Source: a virus
Reading direction: 5' to 3' (one strand)
DNA: 49,873 nucleotides
IMG/VR virus record: IMGVR_UViG_3300013116_000380
Location: 1 to 49,873 of that record
The translations under genes and the position numbers were made by a program. Within the stretch, counting starts at the first letter, position 1. Each line of letters begins with the position of its first letter. The notes below the pieces were generated by a model. The model was not told the DNA's origin. It made no database searches and was given only the letters and a program-made list of their open reading frames with translations. This document shows, in pieces, positions 8,475 to 17,619 of this stretch.

Positions 8475-8864
8475 ATGCCGTTTACTTATTGTCAGTCATG
8501 TGGACATAAAAACCTATACTCAATGGATGTCCCTAAATTTTGTGGGGAGTGCGGAGAATTGTTGTCAAGCAAAGGCGACTCAACTAAACCAAGGACAACG
8601 GTTTCTCGAGCAAAGAATAAGCAAGGCGACCGCCTTCGCCAAGAGAGCTCGGACGAGCTGGATGGTACAGATATATACGAAGTCCCAACAATAGGGGATT
8701 TTAAATGTAAAGTATCCTCAGGAGGCTTGGGGAATAGAAAGATAAGCTTAGGGGACCTGTTGCCCCCTATAGAGGAAGCAACGGTTGAAGATTCGTCCAA
8801 TGAAGCGCCCAAGAAAAAAAGACAAAGAAAAAGAAGAAAAACCTCCAAAAGACAAGGATCTTGA
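8475..8864 (+). CDS. Zinc-ribbon protein with basic tail
   Basis: A protein of 129 residues opening with a zinc ribbon: Cys6-x2-Cys9 and Cys23-x2-Cys26. The middle is polar and probably flexible; the C-terminus is a strongly basic Lys/Arg run, suggesting nucleic-acid contact. No known family beyond the zinc ribbon is recognised. Its last 80 bases overlap the start of the sigma-like gene, so the two are probably co-translated, and it might serve as an accessory factor for that sigma protein. That functional link is inference from position. Confidence 0.8.
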   Translation: MPFTYCQSCGHKNLYSMDVPKFCGECGELLSSKGDSTKPRTTVSRAKNKQGDRLRQESSDELDGTDIYEVPTIGDFKCKVSSGGLGNRKISLGDLLPPIEEATVEDSSNEAPKKKRQRKRRKTSKRQGS

Positions 8865-9627
8865 TGGTGAAGCTCCCCAGTTCTCTTTTGAGGATAAATT
8901 CGAAGACATTAATCTGGAGATAAGAAAGCGACGGGGCAAGTGGTTTTTGGACTCCCTGTCCTGGTTTGATTTTGAGGATGTAGAGCAAATTATACGCGCT
9001 CATATTTTTAAAAAATGGGACCAATGGGATCAGAGCCGCCCACTAGGGCCGTGGATCAATAAGATTATTACTAATCAAATGAAAAATATTTTGCGTAATA
9101 ACTATTCTAATTTTGTCCGACCTTGCCTTAATTGCCCTTTTAATCAGTCCAGATCCGGGAAGGATCCAGGAATAACCCCGGGCAGTTTGTGCGGCTTCAC
9201 CTCAAGCGGGCTACAGGATAGCGAGTGCCCATTGTATTTAAAGTGGAGCAAAACTAAGAAGGCAGCCTATGACATTAAGATGGCTGTCACCATAGAACAT
9301 CACACTCATGAGGTTGGCTCCATACAGGATACTCAAGTCGACATTGAGGAGGCTGCGGGTAAATTAGCGAAGGCAATGAAAGAGGCGTTGCCCGAGAAGC
9401 AATACAAGGTTTACGATATGCTTTACGTCCAACATATGGATGAAGAGGAAGTCGCTAAGGTGATGGGGTATAAGACGAGCGAAAGGGGTCGAAAAGCAGG
9501 CTATAAGCAATTGAAAAATTTAAAGAAAATTTTCAAAGACAAGGCTGCGTCTATTTTAGATAAAGGAGAAATTATTATATATGAAACCGCTGCCGGAGCT
9601 TACGGAAGATCAAAAGGCATTTATTAA
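8785..9627 (+). CDS. Phage sigma-70-like factor with four-Cys insert
   Basis: A protein of 280 residues. Residues 55-110 fit sigma region 2: a helix with Asp-Phe-Glu-Asp-Val-Glu-Gln, then Trp-Ile-Asn-Lys-Ile-Ile-x-Asn and an Arg-rich end. Residues about 203-255 fit region 4 (LPEKQYKVYDML, then a helix-turn-helix). Between them is a Cys cluster Cys114-x2-Cys117-x18-Cys136-x11-Cys148, a likely zinc site not found in ordinary ECF sigmas. I chose TTG 8785 because GAGGAA ends seven bases before it; the ATG at 8800 has no Shine-Dalgarno. It is placed just before packaging and capsid genes, so it is a good candidate for the late-transcription sigma factor. Not every sigma motif is clear. Confidence 0.8.
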   Translation: MKIRPMKRPRKKDKEKEEKPPKDKDLDGEAPQFSFEDKFEDINLEIRKRRGKWFLDSLSWFDFEDVEQIIRAHIFKKWDQWDQSRPLGPWINKIITNQMKNILRNNYSNFVRPCLNCPFNQSRSGKDPGITPGSLCGFTSSGLQDSECPLYLKWSKTKKAAYDIKMAVTIEHHTHEVGSIQDTQVDIEEAAGKLAKAMKEALPEKQYKVYDMLYVQHMDEEEVAKVMGYKTSERGRKAGYKQLKNLKKIFKDKAASILDKGEIIIYETAAGAYGRSKGIY

Positions 9628-10639
9628 AGAGAATGCTCCAATAATTGGAGATTTGTCCAAATTAACTAGAGACGTTTTTATGGACGACTCCCTTGACGGC
9701 AGAACAAGGGAGGGGCGACTTGTTAGAAAATTCATGAAGGAAGCGGGGATTGACTATTCTACTCGGCACATTAGCAAAAAAGATGATATCCAGCTCACAG
9801 AGGAGCAAAAGGAATTTATTCGAAACAACTCCGCCGCAGATGTGAGTAGCGTGGCGTTAGCAAGGCTCGTATTTGCCGGGGCAGAAATAAAACACATGAG
9901 CAAAGAGTTCTGGGCGGTTCATGATTTTATTCACGAGGAAGGTTTAGATGTTCCTAAAAATGAAACCGCAATGAACATTAAATATTCCCCTCCGAAGGCA
10001 GATAGCAAAATAATGAAGAAAATTCAGGATTGCGTCGGCGTCGAAATTTCCGAGGATAAAATGACGGTGCAATACAAACGATGCATAGAGGCTTTAAGGA
10101 AGTTTATGTCTGCACCACGGTTTCTTCAGGTAATTGAAACTTACACGGGCCTTGAGGACCGCAATTTGTTTGAGGCAGAATTTGTTAGGGCTACCTGGGA
10201 TAAGCCGGATCTTACCACGGACGAAATAAATCTGTATATTAATGTTTGTATGGATTATATCCATTTAAAAAGAATTCAAAGCGCAATGGACAAACTCAAT
10301 AGAATGTTTGATGAAGCGGAGGAGCAGCAAGACATGACCATTAGGTTGACTGAAATCCTAAAAACAAAAAGCGAAGAATACAATCAATGCGAAAAAAGAA
10401 TGGAATCCTTAATCTCCAAGCTTCAGGGCGACAGATCCAAAAGAATAGCAAGCCAGGTTTCAAAGAACGCAAGCATACTTAACCTAGTGCAGCTGTTTCA
10501 GGAGGAAGAGGAAAGGGGTATCATGTTAAAGATGGCTCAAATGCAACAAAAGCTCATTAGCAACGAAATGGATGAGCTGGAAAAAATGCCAGATTGGAAA
10601 GCTAGAGTTCTTGGAATATCAAAGTCTGATTCCCTGTGA
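9581..10639 (+). CDS. Helical protein with duplicated N-terminal motif, possible packaging accessory
   Basis: A protein of 352 residues, mostly alpha-helical. Two related segments open it: Leu-Thr-Glu-Asp-Gln-Lys-Ala-Phe-Ile-Lys near residue 7 and Leu-Thr-Glu-Glu-Gln-Lys-Glu-Phe-Ile-Arg near residue 72, each followed by a short helix ending in Val-Phe, an internal duplication resembling small DNA-binding helical modules. The C-terminal half (about 225-330) is a coiled-coil-like stretch rich in Glu/Lys/Gln. The start at ATG 9581 lies within the end of the sigma gene, with AAGGAG 12 bases upstream. A small terminase subunit would fit its place upstream of the large terminase, but no diagnostic motif is visible. 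Confidence 0.7.
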   Translation: MKPLPELTEDQKAFIKENAPIIGDLSKLTRDVFMDDSLDGRTREGRLVRKFMKEAGIDYSTRHISKKDDIQLTEEQKEFIRNNSAADVSSVALARLVFAGAEIKHMSKEFWAVHDFIHEEGLDVPKNETAMNIKYSPPKADSKIMKKIQDCVGVEISEDKMTVQYKRCIEALRKFMSAPRFLQVIETYTGLEDRNLFEAEFVRATWDKPDLTTDEINLYINVCMDYIHLKRIQSAMDKLNRMFDEAEEQQDMTIRLTEILKTKSEEYNQCEKRMESLISKLQGDRSKRIASQVSKNASILNLVQLFQEEEERGIMLKMAQMQQKLISNEMDELEKMPDWKARVLGISKSDSL

Positions 10640-11307
10640 TGTTTACTAAAGAAATATTCGGACAAAAATTTTATTGCCACTCCAAGGGGGTTGATAAATT
10701 TAATGACACTTCCGCTTTAGGGCTTTCGTGGAGACCAGGGAGGGATCCTCTTGCTTATGAAATTCGAGATTGTGTGATAGACGGAAGCAAGGGCGACGAG
10801 GGGCTTAAGCTGTCTTTTTGCTATGATGTTTATATTGCTGATTCAAAAATCATTGGGGGAACGGAGGACTGCGTTGATATTGTCCGGGGCGGAAATATTC
10901 AATTTGTTAATTGTGAATTTATATCAACTAACACAAAACAACATATTACCATAAAGGGTGGCGCGAGGGACATCTCTATATTGAATTGTAAATTTATAAA
11001 TGATTATTCAAAATGGTGGGATGGGGCATGTGTTGACTTGGGAAATTGGACGGATTACGATGATGTGAATAGGCCGATGGTGAGAAATATTTCAATTAAA
11101 GACTGTAAAATGGTCGATATGGAGAGGACCTTACTTGCTCGGGTATTGCACTCCCAGGTCCCAACTGTGACGAATTCTGATGGAAAAATATTCAAGGTTC
11201 CAAGGGTCGCGTTGATTGTCTTTTGGCTAGGGCAAAGGTTGGGATACTTTGGGAAACGGAGGAGGATGCCTGCGGAAAACCTTAAAGTATATGATGTAGA
11301 GTTATGA
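10639..11307 (+). CDS. Right-handed beta-helix (pectate-lyase-fold) protein
   Basis: About 222 residues with repeated coil-like rungs: Val-Tyr-Ile-Ala-Asp-Ser-Lys-Ile, Ile-Gln-Phe-Val-Asn-Cys-Glu-Phe, Ile-Ser-Ile-Leu-Asn-Cys-Lys-Phe and Ile-Ser-Ile-Lys-Asp-Cys-Lys-Met. The spacing of Asn/Asp-Cys at turns is typical of a parallel beta-helix. No catalytic residues can be assigned. It starts at ATG 10639, overlapping the preceding stop as TGATG, and ends four bases into the next gene. Beta-helices in phages are usually tail-spike or depolymerase proteins; its place between a helical protein and a nuclease is unusual, so the role stays open. Confidence 0.75.
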   Translation: MFTKEIFGQKFYCHSKGVDKFNDTSALGLSWRPGRDPLAYEIRDCVIDGSKGDEGLKLSFCYDVYIADSKIIGGTEDCVDIVRGGNIQFVNCEFISTNTKQHITIKGGARDISILNCKFINDYSKWWDGACVDLGNWTDYDDVNRPMVRNISIKDCKMVDMERTLLARVLHSQVPTVTNSDGKIFKVPRVALIVFWLGQRLGYFGKRRRMPAENLKVYDVEL

Positions 11308-12239
11308 TTAATTGTAAAATATGCGACAAGGGTTTTACCTCCGAAAAGGGACTTCATTGTCACCTTAAGCAACACGGCACCAATATGGCCGAATATTATA
11401 CTAAGTATTTTCCTAAATTGAATAAATTAACAGGGGAGCCATTGCCGTTTAAAAATAAAAAAGACTACTTCCGTAAGGATTTTGATAGCAGGGCTCAATT
11501 AATTAAGTGGTGCAAGTCTCACGAAAAAAAGGAGGTGGGGGAATATATTCTGAAGTTGCTTCGGGAGAGGATAAGTGACAAAAAGCTTGTGCGGGGTCCT
11601 TCTCATGTAGAGTTAAGGTTGGCTGAACTTCCTGATGTGGATACTTATGTCGATCACTTTGGGAGCTATACTCAGGCCTGTCAGAAGGCTGGAGTGGACC
11701 CCTTATTTTCTAAAAGGCTTCCCTGTGAGTTTGGGGATGTCGATCTTGATGATATTAAGATTTTTATTGACACAAGAGAACAAAAGCCACTGAGCTTCCG
11801 TAATTCAGACGTAATGAAACTTGACTTCGGAGACTATACCGCAGCAGGAAGTGATTATGACTATACCTATATCGACCGAAAAAGCGCAGGGGACTTCATT
11901 GGGACATTGAGCGTAAATAATTTAGACCGATTCAGGAGAGAGCTCGAGCGAGCAAGGGATATGGATTGTTATTTGTTTATTATAACAGAAAGCTCCATTA
12001 ATGAAATTTACAAAAAGAACAGGTGGGGCCCGCATTCGACTAATCTTAAATTTATTTATCATAACATGAGGGTTTTGGCTCATGATTTTGCTGACACATG
12101 TCAATTCGTTTTTTCCGGGAGCAGGGAGGCCTCGGAGTTAATTATTCCAAAAATATTAAAACTAGGAGAGGCGCTGTGGGGCGTAGACTTACAATACTAT
12201 ATAGATAAAAATGAGCTGGGAAACGGGAAAGCAACTTAA
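11304..12239 (+). CDS. C2H2 zinc finger + ERCC4-type nuclease
   Basis: A protein of 311 residues. It begins with a classical C2H2 finger (Cys4-x2-Cys7-x12-His20-x3-His24). Residues 150-290 form an ERCC4/XPF-family nuclease: IDTREQ with Asp156, then FGDYT with Asp177, then Asp191-Arg-Lys193 in place of the usual Glu-Arg-Lys, followed by an LDRFRRELERA helix. The family cuts branched or flapped DNA. The middle, about 60-140, may be an additional helical DNA-binding part. It overlaps the large terminase start by 29 bases and follows the beta-helix gene with a four-base overlap, suggesting a role in resolving replicating DNA before packaging. The function is inferred from family and place. Confidence 0.9.
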   Translation: MINCKICDKGFTSEKGLHCHLKQHGTNMAEYYTKYFPKLNKLTGEPLPFKNKKDYFRKDFDSRAQLIKWCKSHEKKEVGEYILKLLRERISDKKLVRGPSHVELRLAELPDVDTYVDHFGSYTQACQKAGVDPLFSKRLPCEFGDVDLDDIKIFIDTREQKPLSFRNSDVMKLDFGDYTAAGSDYDYTYIDRKSAGDFIGTLSVNNLDRFRRELERARDMDCYLFIITESSINEIYKKNRWGPHSTNLKFIYHNMRVLAHDFADTCQFVFSGSREASELIIPKILKLGEALWGVDLQYYIDKNELGNGKAT

Positions 12240-14082
12240 AAAGAGTAAGGGGCCTCATATTAATGAAATTCTTTTAGATAAAAAGGGTTTCATTGAGGAG
12301 CGAGAGGCGAGGATACTCTTGTATAAATTTCTAAGGGAAAACGTAACTTTTGCTACAGATCTACTTTCAGGAATAAAACTTTTTCCTTTTCAACACGCCG
12401 CAATCAAGGCCATGTTTGAAACCGATTACTTTATGGGGGTTTGGTCCCGGGGGATGTCAAAATCTTTTACTACAGGAATATTTGCATTTCTAGACGCCAT
12501 AATGAACCAAGGGGTTGAAATTGGAATACTTTCGAAGTCTTTTCGGCAGGCGAAAATGATATTTAAGAAAATTGAAGATATTGCCTCTAAGCCCGAAGCA
12601 GCTTTGCTGGCGCAATGTATCACAAGGAAATCCAAGAGTAATGATGAGTGGCTTATGGAGATAGGAGACTCTAGGATTCGAGCCCTTCCCTTGGGAGACG
12701 GAGAAAAGCTTCGGGGCTTTAGGTTTCATAGGATTATAATCGATGAGTTTGCCCTTATGCCTGAGAGGATTTATAATGAAGTTATAGTTCCCTTTCTTTC
12801 TGTTGTAGAAAACCCAACGCAAAGAGACGACCTGTATAAGTTAGAGACCAGCTTAATAGAGGAAGGGAAAATGAAGGAGGAAGACCGGCATCAGTGGCCC
12901 AACAATAAGCTAATCATGTTATCCTCCGCTTCTTATAAATTTGAGTATATGTATAAACTGTATAGTCAATTTGAGGATCTAATCCTATCTGAAGATGTCG
13001 AGCGGGATAATGCGGCTAGAACGATCATGCAATTCAGTTACGATTGCGCCCCGTTGCAACTATATGATCAGAATCTCATTAATCAAGCAAAAAGCTCAAT
13101 GAGCCATAGTCAGTTTGAGCGAGAGTTCGGAGCCATATTTACAGACGACAGCAGCGGATACTTTAAAACTTCAAGGATGTCTGAATGTACTGTTTCGGAT
13201 GGAGGCTCCCCTTCAGTTGAGGTAAAAGGGGAGGTTGGGGCAAAGTACCTTTTAGCGTTTGACCCCAGCTGGGCCGAGTCGGAAAGTTCTGACGACTTTG
13301 CTATGACGGTATTTAAACTAGACGACAATAAAAGATTGGGCACTATGGTCCATGGATATGCGCTGTCCGGAACAAATCTAAAGCAACATATAGATTATTT
13401 TGATTATATATTAAGTAATTTTAACATAGTTTGCATAGTTGGGGATTATAATGGCGGGCTTCAGTTTATTAATGCCGTAAATGAAAGTAGTGTGTTTAAG
13501 AAGAAAAAGAGAAAGATTGGACTTATGAGCCCTAATTTTGATAAGCAAGAAGATTACCGGGATGATTTGCTCGCGGCGAAGAGAGAGTACGATCCGGAAG
13601 CTAATGTAATTTGTTATTTAAGAAAACCTAGTTCATCATGGATTCGCATAGCCAACGAATTACTTCAAGCGAATTTCGATCATAAGCGTATATGGTTCGG
13701 CGCAAGGGCCACGGATGACGCGTATCATGAGCAAAGGAGGAAGAAGATTCCAATTAAGAAAATCAAATTCTTAAGAACTGCAGAGTCTGAATCCCGGCAA
13801 TCTGACTCCGCAAAAATGATAGACTTTGTGGAGCATCAAACCGATATGGTAGATCTTACTAAATCCGAATGCGCACTAATCCAAATCAAGACTTCTCCAC
13901 AAGGGACGCAAACCTTTGATCTTCCGGACAACCTGCGAAGGCAAAGCGGGCCCGAGAAAGCAAGGAAAGACTCGTATTCTGCGTTAGTACTTGGTAATTG
14001 GATGATTAAGATATATTATGATATGACGGAGCTTGAGGCAGATAATGTCCAATCTACTTTTACTCCGATGTTTATCGGGTAG
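12211..14082 (+). CDS. terL: Terminase large subunit
   Basis: Large terminase of 623 residues, the ATP-driven DNA packaging motor and nuclease. The ATPase domain has a phage-style Walker A, WSRGMSKS (residues 78-85), Walker B RIIIDEFA (174-181), and a coupling-like segment near MLSSASYK. The C-terminal RNase-H-like nuclease has acidic residues in LLAFDPSWAE, IVGDYNGG and ARKDSYSALV. Length and domain order are normal. It is coupled to the nuclease gene upstream and followed after 45 bases by the protease/scaffold gene. The portal gene, usually adjacent, is about 31 kb away in this window. Confidence 0.95.
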   Translation: MSWETGKQLKKSKGPHINEILLDKKGFIEEREARILLYKFLRENVTFATDLLSGIKLFPFQHAAIKAMFETDYFMGVWSRGMSKSFTTGIFAFLDAIMNQGVEIGILSKSFRQAKMIFKKIEDIASKPEAALLAQCITRKSKSNDEWLMEIGDSRIRALPLGDGEKLRGFRFHRIIIDEFALMPERIYNEVIVPFLSVVENPTQRDDLYKLETSLIEEGKMKEEDRHQWPNNKLIMLSSASYKFEYMYKLYSQFEDLILSEDVERDNAARTIMQFSYDCAPLQLYDQNLINQAKSSMSHSQFEREFGAIFTDDSSGYFKTSRMSECTVSDGGSPSVEVKGEVGAKYLLAFDPSWAESESSDDFAMTVFKLDDNKRLGTMVHGYALSGTNLKQHIDYFDYILSNFNIVCIVGDYNGGLQFINAVNESSVFKKKKRKIGLMSPNFDKQEDYRDDLLAAKREYDPEANVICYLRKPSSSWIRIANELLQANFDHKRIWFGARATDDAYHEQRRKKIPIKKIKFLRTAESESRQSDSAKMIDFVEHQTDMVDLTKSECALIQIKTSPQGTQTFDLPDNLRRQSGPEKARKDSYSALVLGNWMIKIYYDMTELEADNVQSTFTPMFIG

Positions 14083-14127
14083 TTTTCTCGAAGAAATATA
14101 ATAAGTGTAAGATTATTCTAAAGAGTT

Positions 14128-15714
14128 ATGGAAAAATTTAAATATACTGCAAAATTCAAAAGCGTTGTTACTGCCTCTTCTGTTGTTGAGGACATGAATA
14201 TTTCGACTGCATCGCTTGAGCCCCTTAAGGAATTAATTCCGGATAGTATAGATCTAGACAGAAATATCGATCTGGTCGGTGTGGCATTTAATGCTGCGGT
14301 GGTTAATAAATTTAATCAAAACGGGGATGGGATTGACACTATGTCGGCGATGGCAATTAAGGATTATTTTATTCATAAGCCCACAAACATAGAACACCAA
14401 AAGGACAATATCGTTGGCCATATCGTGTCTGCAGAGTTTTCCGAGTACAAGGGTGAGGGAGAAATCTTAAGCGAAGTGGATGCAAGCTCAAGCGATCCGT
14501 TCAACATATCTTTGGGGGCAGTAGTATATAAGACTGCGTCGCCGGAGTTTGCGGATGTACTGCTCGCTTCTTCTGATCCTGAAAGCGAATCATATAATAG
14601 TGTTTCCGCAAGTTGGGAGATAGGCTTTAACGAATTTGCTGTTGCCGTCGGCAACGGTAACATTGGGGACTCGGAGGTTATTACTGATCCTGCTGAGGTG
14701 GAAGCCTTGACCCCTCATTTAAAATCATTTGGTGGTAGCGGCGAACTTGAAGATGGGCAAAAGGTCAATAGGCTTATTGTTGGTGAGATATACCCCTTGG
14801 GGATAGGGTTCACTAATACCCCCGCAGCAGATGTTACTGGAGTCCTAACTAAAGAATCTTTGGCGGAGGATAAAGAAAAAGTTGACGATCAACGCGTTAG
14901 GGAGCATTATACTGATAAAGAAAAAAGTTCTCATTTAGAATCCACTAATGTAATACAATCTGACCACGAATTTTTTCTTAATACTATGGAAAAGCAAGAA
15001 CTATTAAAAGATATTGAACAGCTCCTTTCTGAAAAGGCGGCTGCGAAGGACTTTTCGGATGAAGCTATTGCCAACATTACTAAGGTTTTTCATGACGCCA
15101 TTCGCGAGAAAAGCCAAGAGTATGTCGACCAGATCGAACAAGCAAAAGCTGACCAAGCCGAAGCCCAGACTCAGAAAGATGAGCTGGCAAAAACACTCTC
15201 GGAACTTCAGGAGAAGCTTACCGAAACCGAAACCAAGCTAGAAGGTCTCGAGGAAGAGAATGCTGAAAGAGAAGCGCGTGCGAGATTTGATTCCCGTATG
15301 GAGGCGATTGAGGAATTGTATGAGCTTGACAGCGAAGACAAGAAGATCGTCGCATCGGAAGTTTCTTCTCTGGATCTAGCCGACGAAGCTTTCGCAGAAT
15401 ATCAAGAAAAGCTTGCGGTATTATTCAAGACAAAGAATAAAGAGTATTTACAAAAATTGGCCGACGAAATGGAAGCCAAGATCGAGGCCGAAGTTACCAA
15501 GAGATTGGAATCTAAGGCTACTACCGAAGAAAGCGTTAAAGAAGAAGCTGTTGAAGAGGCTGAGGCTACCGCAGATGTGGAGCAGTCCCTCGACCAAGCG
15601 ACTTCTGAAGACGCAAGCCTTCCTAATAACAATGGAGAATCCATTGAAACTGAAGAGAGCCTCCGCGAGAGATTCGCGAAAGCTTTTCGGGACAGTGTGA
15701 AGGTGACATATTAA
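14128..15714 (+). CDS. Prohead protease fused to scaffold
   Basis: A protein of 528 residues in two parts. Residues 1-260 resemble HK97-type prohead proteases: His90 in NIEHQKDNIVGH and a Ser-rich active-site segment NSVSASWEIGF (Ser160 or Ser162 as nucleophile). Residues about 285-480 are a long acidic coiled coil (Lys/Glu/Ala/Gln), as in scaffolding proteins, ending in a basic tail (RFAKAFRDSVKV), often the capsid-binding part. A single gene would thus supply assembly scaffold and maturation enzyme. An internal Met near base 14986 could start a scaffold-only product, but no ribosome binding site precedes it. It is followed by the decoration and capsid genes. Confidence 0.85.
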   Translation: MEKFKYTAKFKSVVTASSVVEDMNISTASLEPLKELIPDSIDLDRNIDLVGVAFNAAVVNKFNQNGDGIDTMSAMAIKDYFIHKPTNIEHQKDNIVGHIVSAEFSEYKGEGEILSEVDASSSDPFNISLGAVVYKTASPEFADVLLASSDPESESYNSVSASWEIGFNEFAVAVGNGNIGDSEVITDPAEVEALTPHLKSFGGSGELEDGQKVNRLIVGEIYPLGIGFTNTPAADVTGVLTKESLAEDKEKVDDQRVREHYTDKEKSSHLESTNVIQSDHEFFLNTMEKQELLKDIEQLLSEKAAAKDFSDEAIANITKVFHDAIREKSQEYVDQIEQAKADQAEAQTQKDELAKTLSELQEKLTETETKLEGLEEENAEREARARFDSRMEAIEELYELDSEDKKIVASEVSSLDLADEAFAEYQEKLAVLFKTKNKEYLQKLADEMEAKIEAEVTKRLESKATTEESVKEEAVEEAEATADVEQSLDQATSEDASLPNNNGESIETEESLRERFAKAFRDSVKVTY

Positions 15715-15732
15715 TTTTAGAGGAATAAAATA

Positions 15733-16365
15733 ATGGCAAAAAGATTAGAACCATTCAGAGATTATAGCGAGCACGAGGTTATTAACCTCTTTTCGTTGAA
15801 GGTAGACGGACTGGCCAACTTTCAAGCGTTGGTGCCAGGAGGTACTGCCGATAAAGACTGGGACTCGGGAGTTGTGGTTGCGGCGGAAGATAACGCCCAG
15901 TTACCAGGTGATCTCCCCTCTGGCCTAGCGAGTACTGGAGCTCCGTTTAGAGCATACTTAGGCAACGAACCTTCGAGCGCCTATGTTGGTTATAACGCGT
16001 ATCCAGTGAATGATATGAATGTCGTTAAGGCATCATCTGCAGCGGGCAACCCCGCTTTAGGTATCACACTTAAGGAAACATTGGCTTACGACGAAAACGG
16101 AGAAAATCTTCTTCGTTATCCCGTAAAGAAAGACGAACTTCAATGCGTACTTCCTGGACAAACTGTTCCCATTCTAACTAGAGGCATGGTCCTTCTCACG
16201 AACGACGCCCTAGATGGAGATGGTGGAGTTGGAAAGGGACTTACCGTTGGTGGTGCTGGCAAGGAAGGCCTATTTAAGGTCGACGATGCCGCAGCGGGTG
16301 ACGTTGGCAGAATTATCGCCAAGAATGAGGACGGAACCAAGTGGCTTTGCAAGATTTCTTTCTAA
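15733..16365 (+). CDS. Capsid decoration/stabilisation-type protein
   Basis: A protein of 210 residues rich in Gly, Ala, Val and Asp, predicted mostly beta, with no membrane span. It lies directly between the protease/scaffold and the major capsid protein, with its own strong site (GAGG before ATG) and only 18 bases to the next gene, the usual place of lambda gpD-like or other head-decoration proteins. Segments such as GNPALGITLKETLAYDENG and the trimer-like beta C-terminus agree with that group, but identity rests mainly on position. High expression is suggested by the strong site and short spacing. Confidence 0.75.
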   Translation: MAKRLEPFRDYSEHEVINLFSLKVDGLANFQALVPGGTADKDWDSGVVVAAEDNAQLPGDLPSGLASTGAPFRAYLGNEPSSAYVGYNAYPVNDMNVVKASSAAGNPALGITLKETLAYDENGENLLRYPVKKDELQCVLPGQTVPILTRGMVLLTNDALDGDGGVGKGLTVGGAGKEGLFKVDDAAAGDVGRIIAKNEDGTKWLCKISF

Positions 16366-16383
16366 CTTGAGGAGAATAACAAC

Positions 16384-17565
16384 ATGGAAATAAAAATCGA
16401 AAGAACTCCAGAGCAAGTCGAGCTTATTAAAGCTATGGCTTCCAAGAACCGCGATGTAGCTTATGAAGCCCAAGCGGCCCTCGGCGATTTCATCGGACCT
16501 CTTTTGGCCGAAGTCGTTAACACGGCTCCTACGCTGAGCAACCTATTTAGCTCTCTTCAGTTTGGTTCTGAAGACAACGCTAGTATTCCGTTGGACCTTT
16601 ACCACGATATTACAGACGAAGACTACATCCAGATCTGGAGTCAAAACTCCCCTGGCGGCCTTCCGACCAATCACGTGGCTCCTGTCCAACAGGAAATGAA
16701 ATTTACGACCTATCGTTTGGATAGTGCGGTTTCTTTTGACAAGAGATTCGCTCAACGTTCCAGGCTTGATGTCGTTAGTAAGACATTTACAAGAATTGCC
16801 CAGGAAATCCTTCTCAAGCAAGAGAAGACTTCTGCGGTTATGATTATGACTGCCTTGGCCAATGCCGAAACGAATGGACTGAAGCATGTCTTCCGGTCGC
16901 ATTCGAAGGATCGCTTCCTTTTGGCAGACCTTAACAAACTGTTTACTCTCGCTAAGAGAATTAACACTTCGTGGACGAAAGGCACTCCTGCCGACCGCAG
17001 GGGTCGTGGGGTTACTGACCTCATCGTTTCTCCCGAAATCGTTGAGGAACTGCGTGGATTGGCTTATAACCCAATTAACACAAGAAGTAATGTAACTCAT
17101 TCTGATGGCGGCGGCGGTAAAATCGCGGGCGGCGGAGACATTGCTGGAACCGACAGCTTTAGAGATAAGATCTTTAATTCCGCTGGCATTCCTGAGTTCT
17201 ATGGTGTTTCCATCATGGAAATCAACGAAATGGGTAAGGAGCAAAAGTGGAACACAGTGTTTGACACTGCTTCTGGCGATAAGGACTGGGACAAGCACGG
17301 CGATGGCGGAGTCGGCGATGCTGATGTTAAAAACGCCACCGACGAAACGTTCGACGGAGACAAAGAGGAAATCTGCCTCGGTATCGATCTATCCAAGGAA
17401 TCCATGCTTCGCGCTGTCGCAACCGACGCGGAAAGTGGTTCTGAGTTCGATCTCGTCGTTGACGACCAATGGGTATCCCGATCACAAAAGATTGGTTACT
17501 ATGGCGCTATCGAAGAGGGTCGCATGATCCTTGACGACAAGGTTCTCACAGGCATAATTGTATAA
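16384..17565 (+). CDS. Major capsid protein, HK97-like
   Basis: A protein of 393 residues, placed after protease and decoration genes with an excellent site (GAGGAG before ATG) and followed by a strong terminator. The N-terminal helix (residues about 1-50), the E-loop-like section with RLDSAVSFDKRFAQRS, a long spine-helix-like segment (about 135-180) and the late LIVSPEIVEELRGLAY and IPEFYGVSIMEINEMG segments are typical of HK97-fold capsid proteins. A Gly-rich insert (239-252, THSDGGGGKIAGGG) and an Asp/Gly-rich insert (about 296-325) look like surface loops. No other gene in the window competes for this role. Confidence 0.88.
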   Translation: MEIKIERTPEQVELIKAMASKNRDVAYEAQAALGDFIGPLLAEVVNTAPTLSNLFSSLQFGSEDNASIPLDLYHDITDEDYIQIWSQNSPGGLPTNHVAPVQQEMKFTTYRLDSAVSFDKRFAQRSRLDVVSKTFTRIAQEILLKQEKTSAVMIMTALANAETNGLKHVFRSHSKDRFLLADLNKLFTLAKRINTSWTKGTPADRRGRGVTDLIVSPEIVEELRGLAYNPINTRSNVTHSDGGGGKIAGGGDIAGTDSFRDKIFNSAGIPEFYGVSIMEINEMGKEQKWNTVFDTASGDKDWDKHGDGGVGDADVKNATDETFDGDKEEICLGIDLSKESMLRAVATDAESGSEFDLVVDDQWVSRSQKIGYYGAIEEGRMILDDKVLTGIIV

Positions 17566-17590
17566 GGCTTTAAAACCTTAGTTTTTAAAC

Positions 17591-17619
17591 AAAAAATCCA
17601 CCTTATGGGTGGATTTTTT
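17591..17619 (+). terminator. Strong intrinsic terminator after the capsid gene
   Basis: A perfect 12-bp stem (AAAAAATCCACC pairing with GGTGGATTTTTT) with the loop TTATG, its right arm ending in a T run. It lies 26 bases after the capsid stop and should close the high-expression capsid transcript. Confidence 0.92.

Noticed and set aside
16543-17298. Minus-strand frame of 251 codons opposite the capsid gene
   Set aside because: The capsid gene has a strong ribosome binding site and terminator; the antisense frame is explained by its codon bias.
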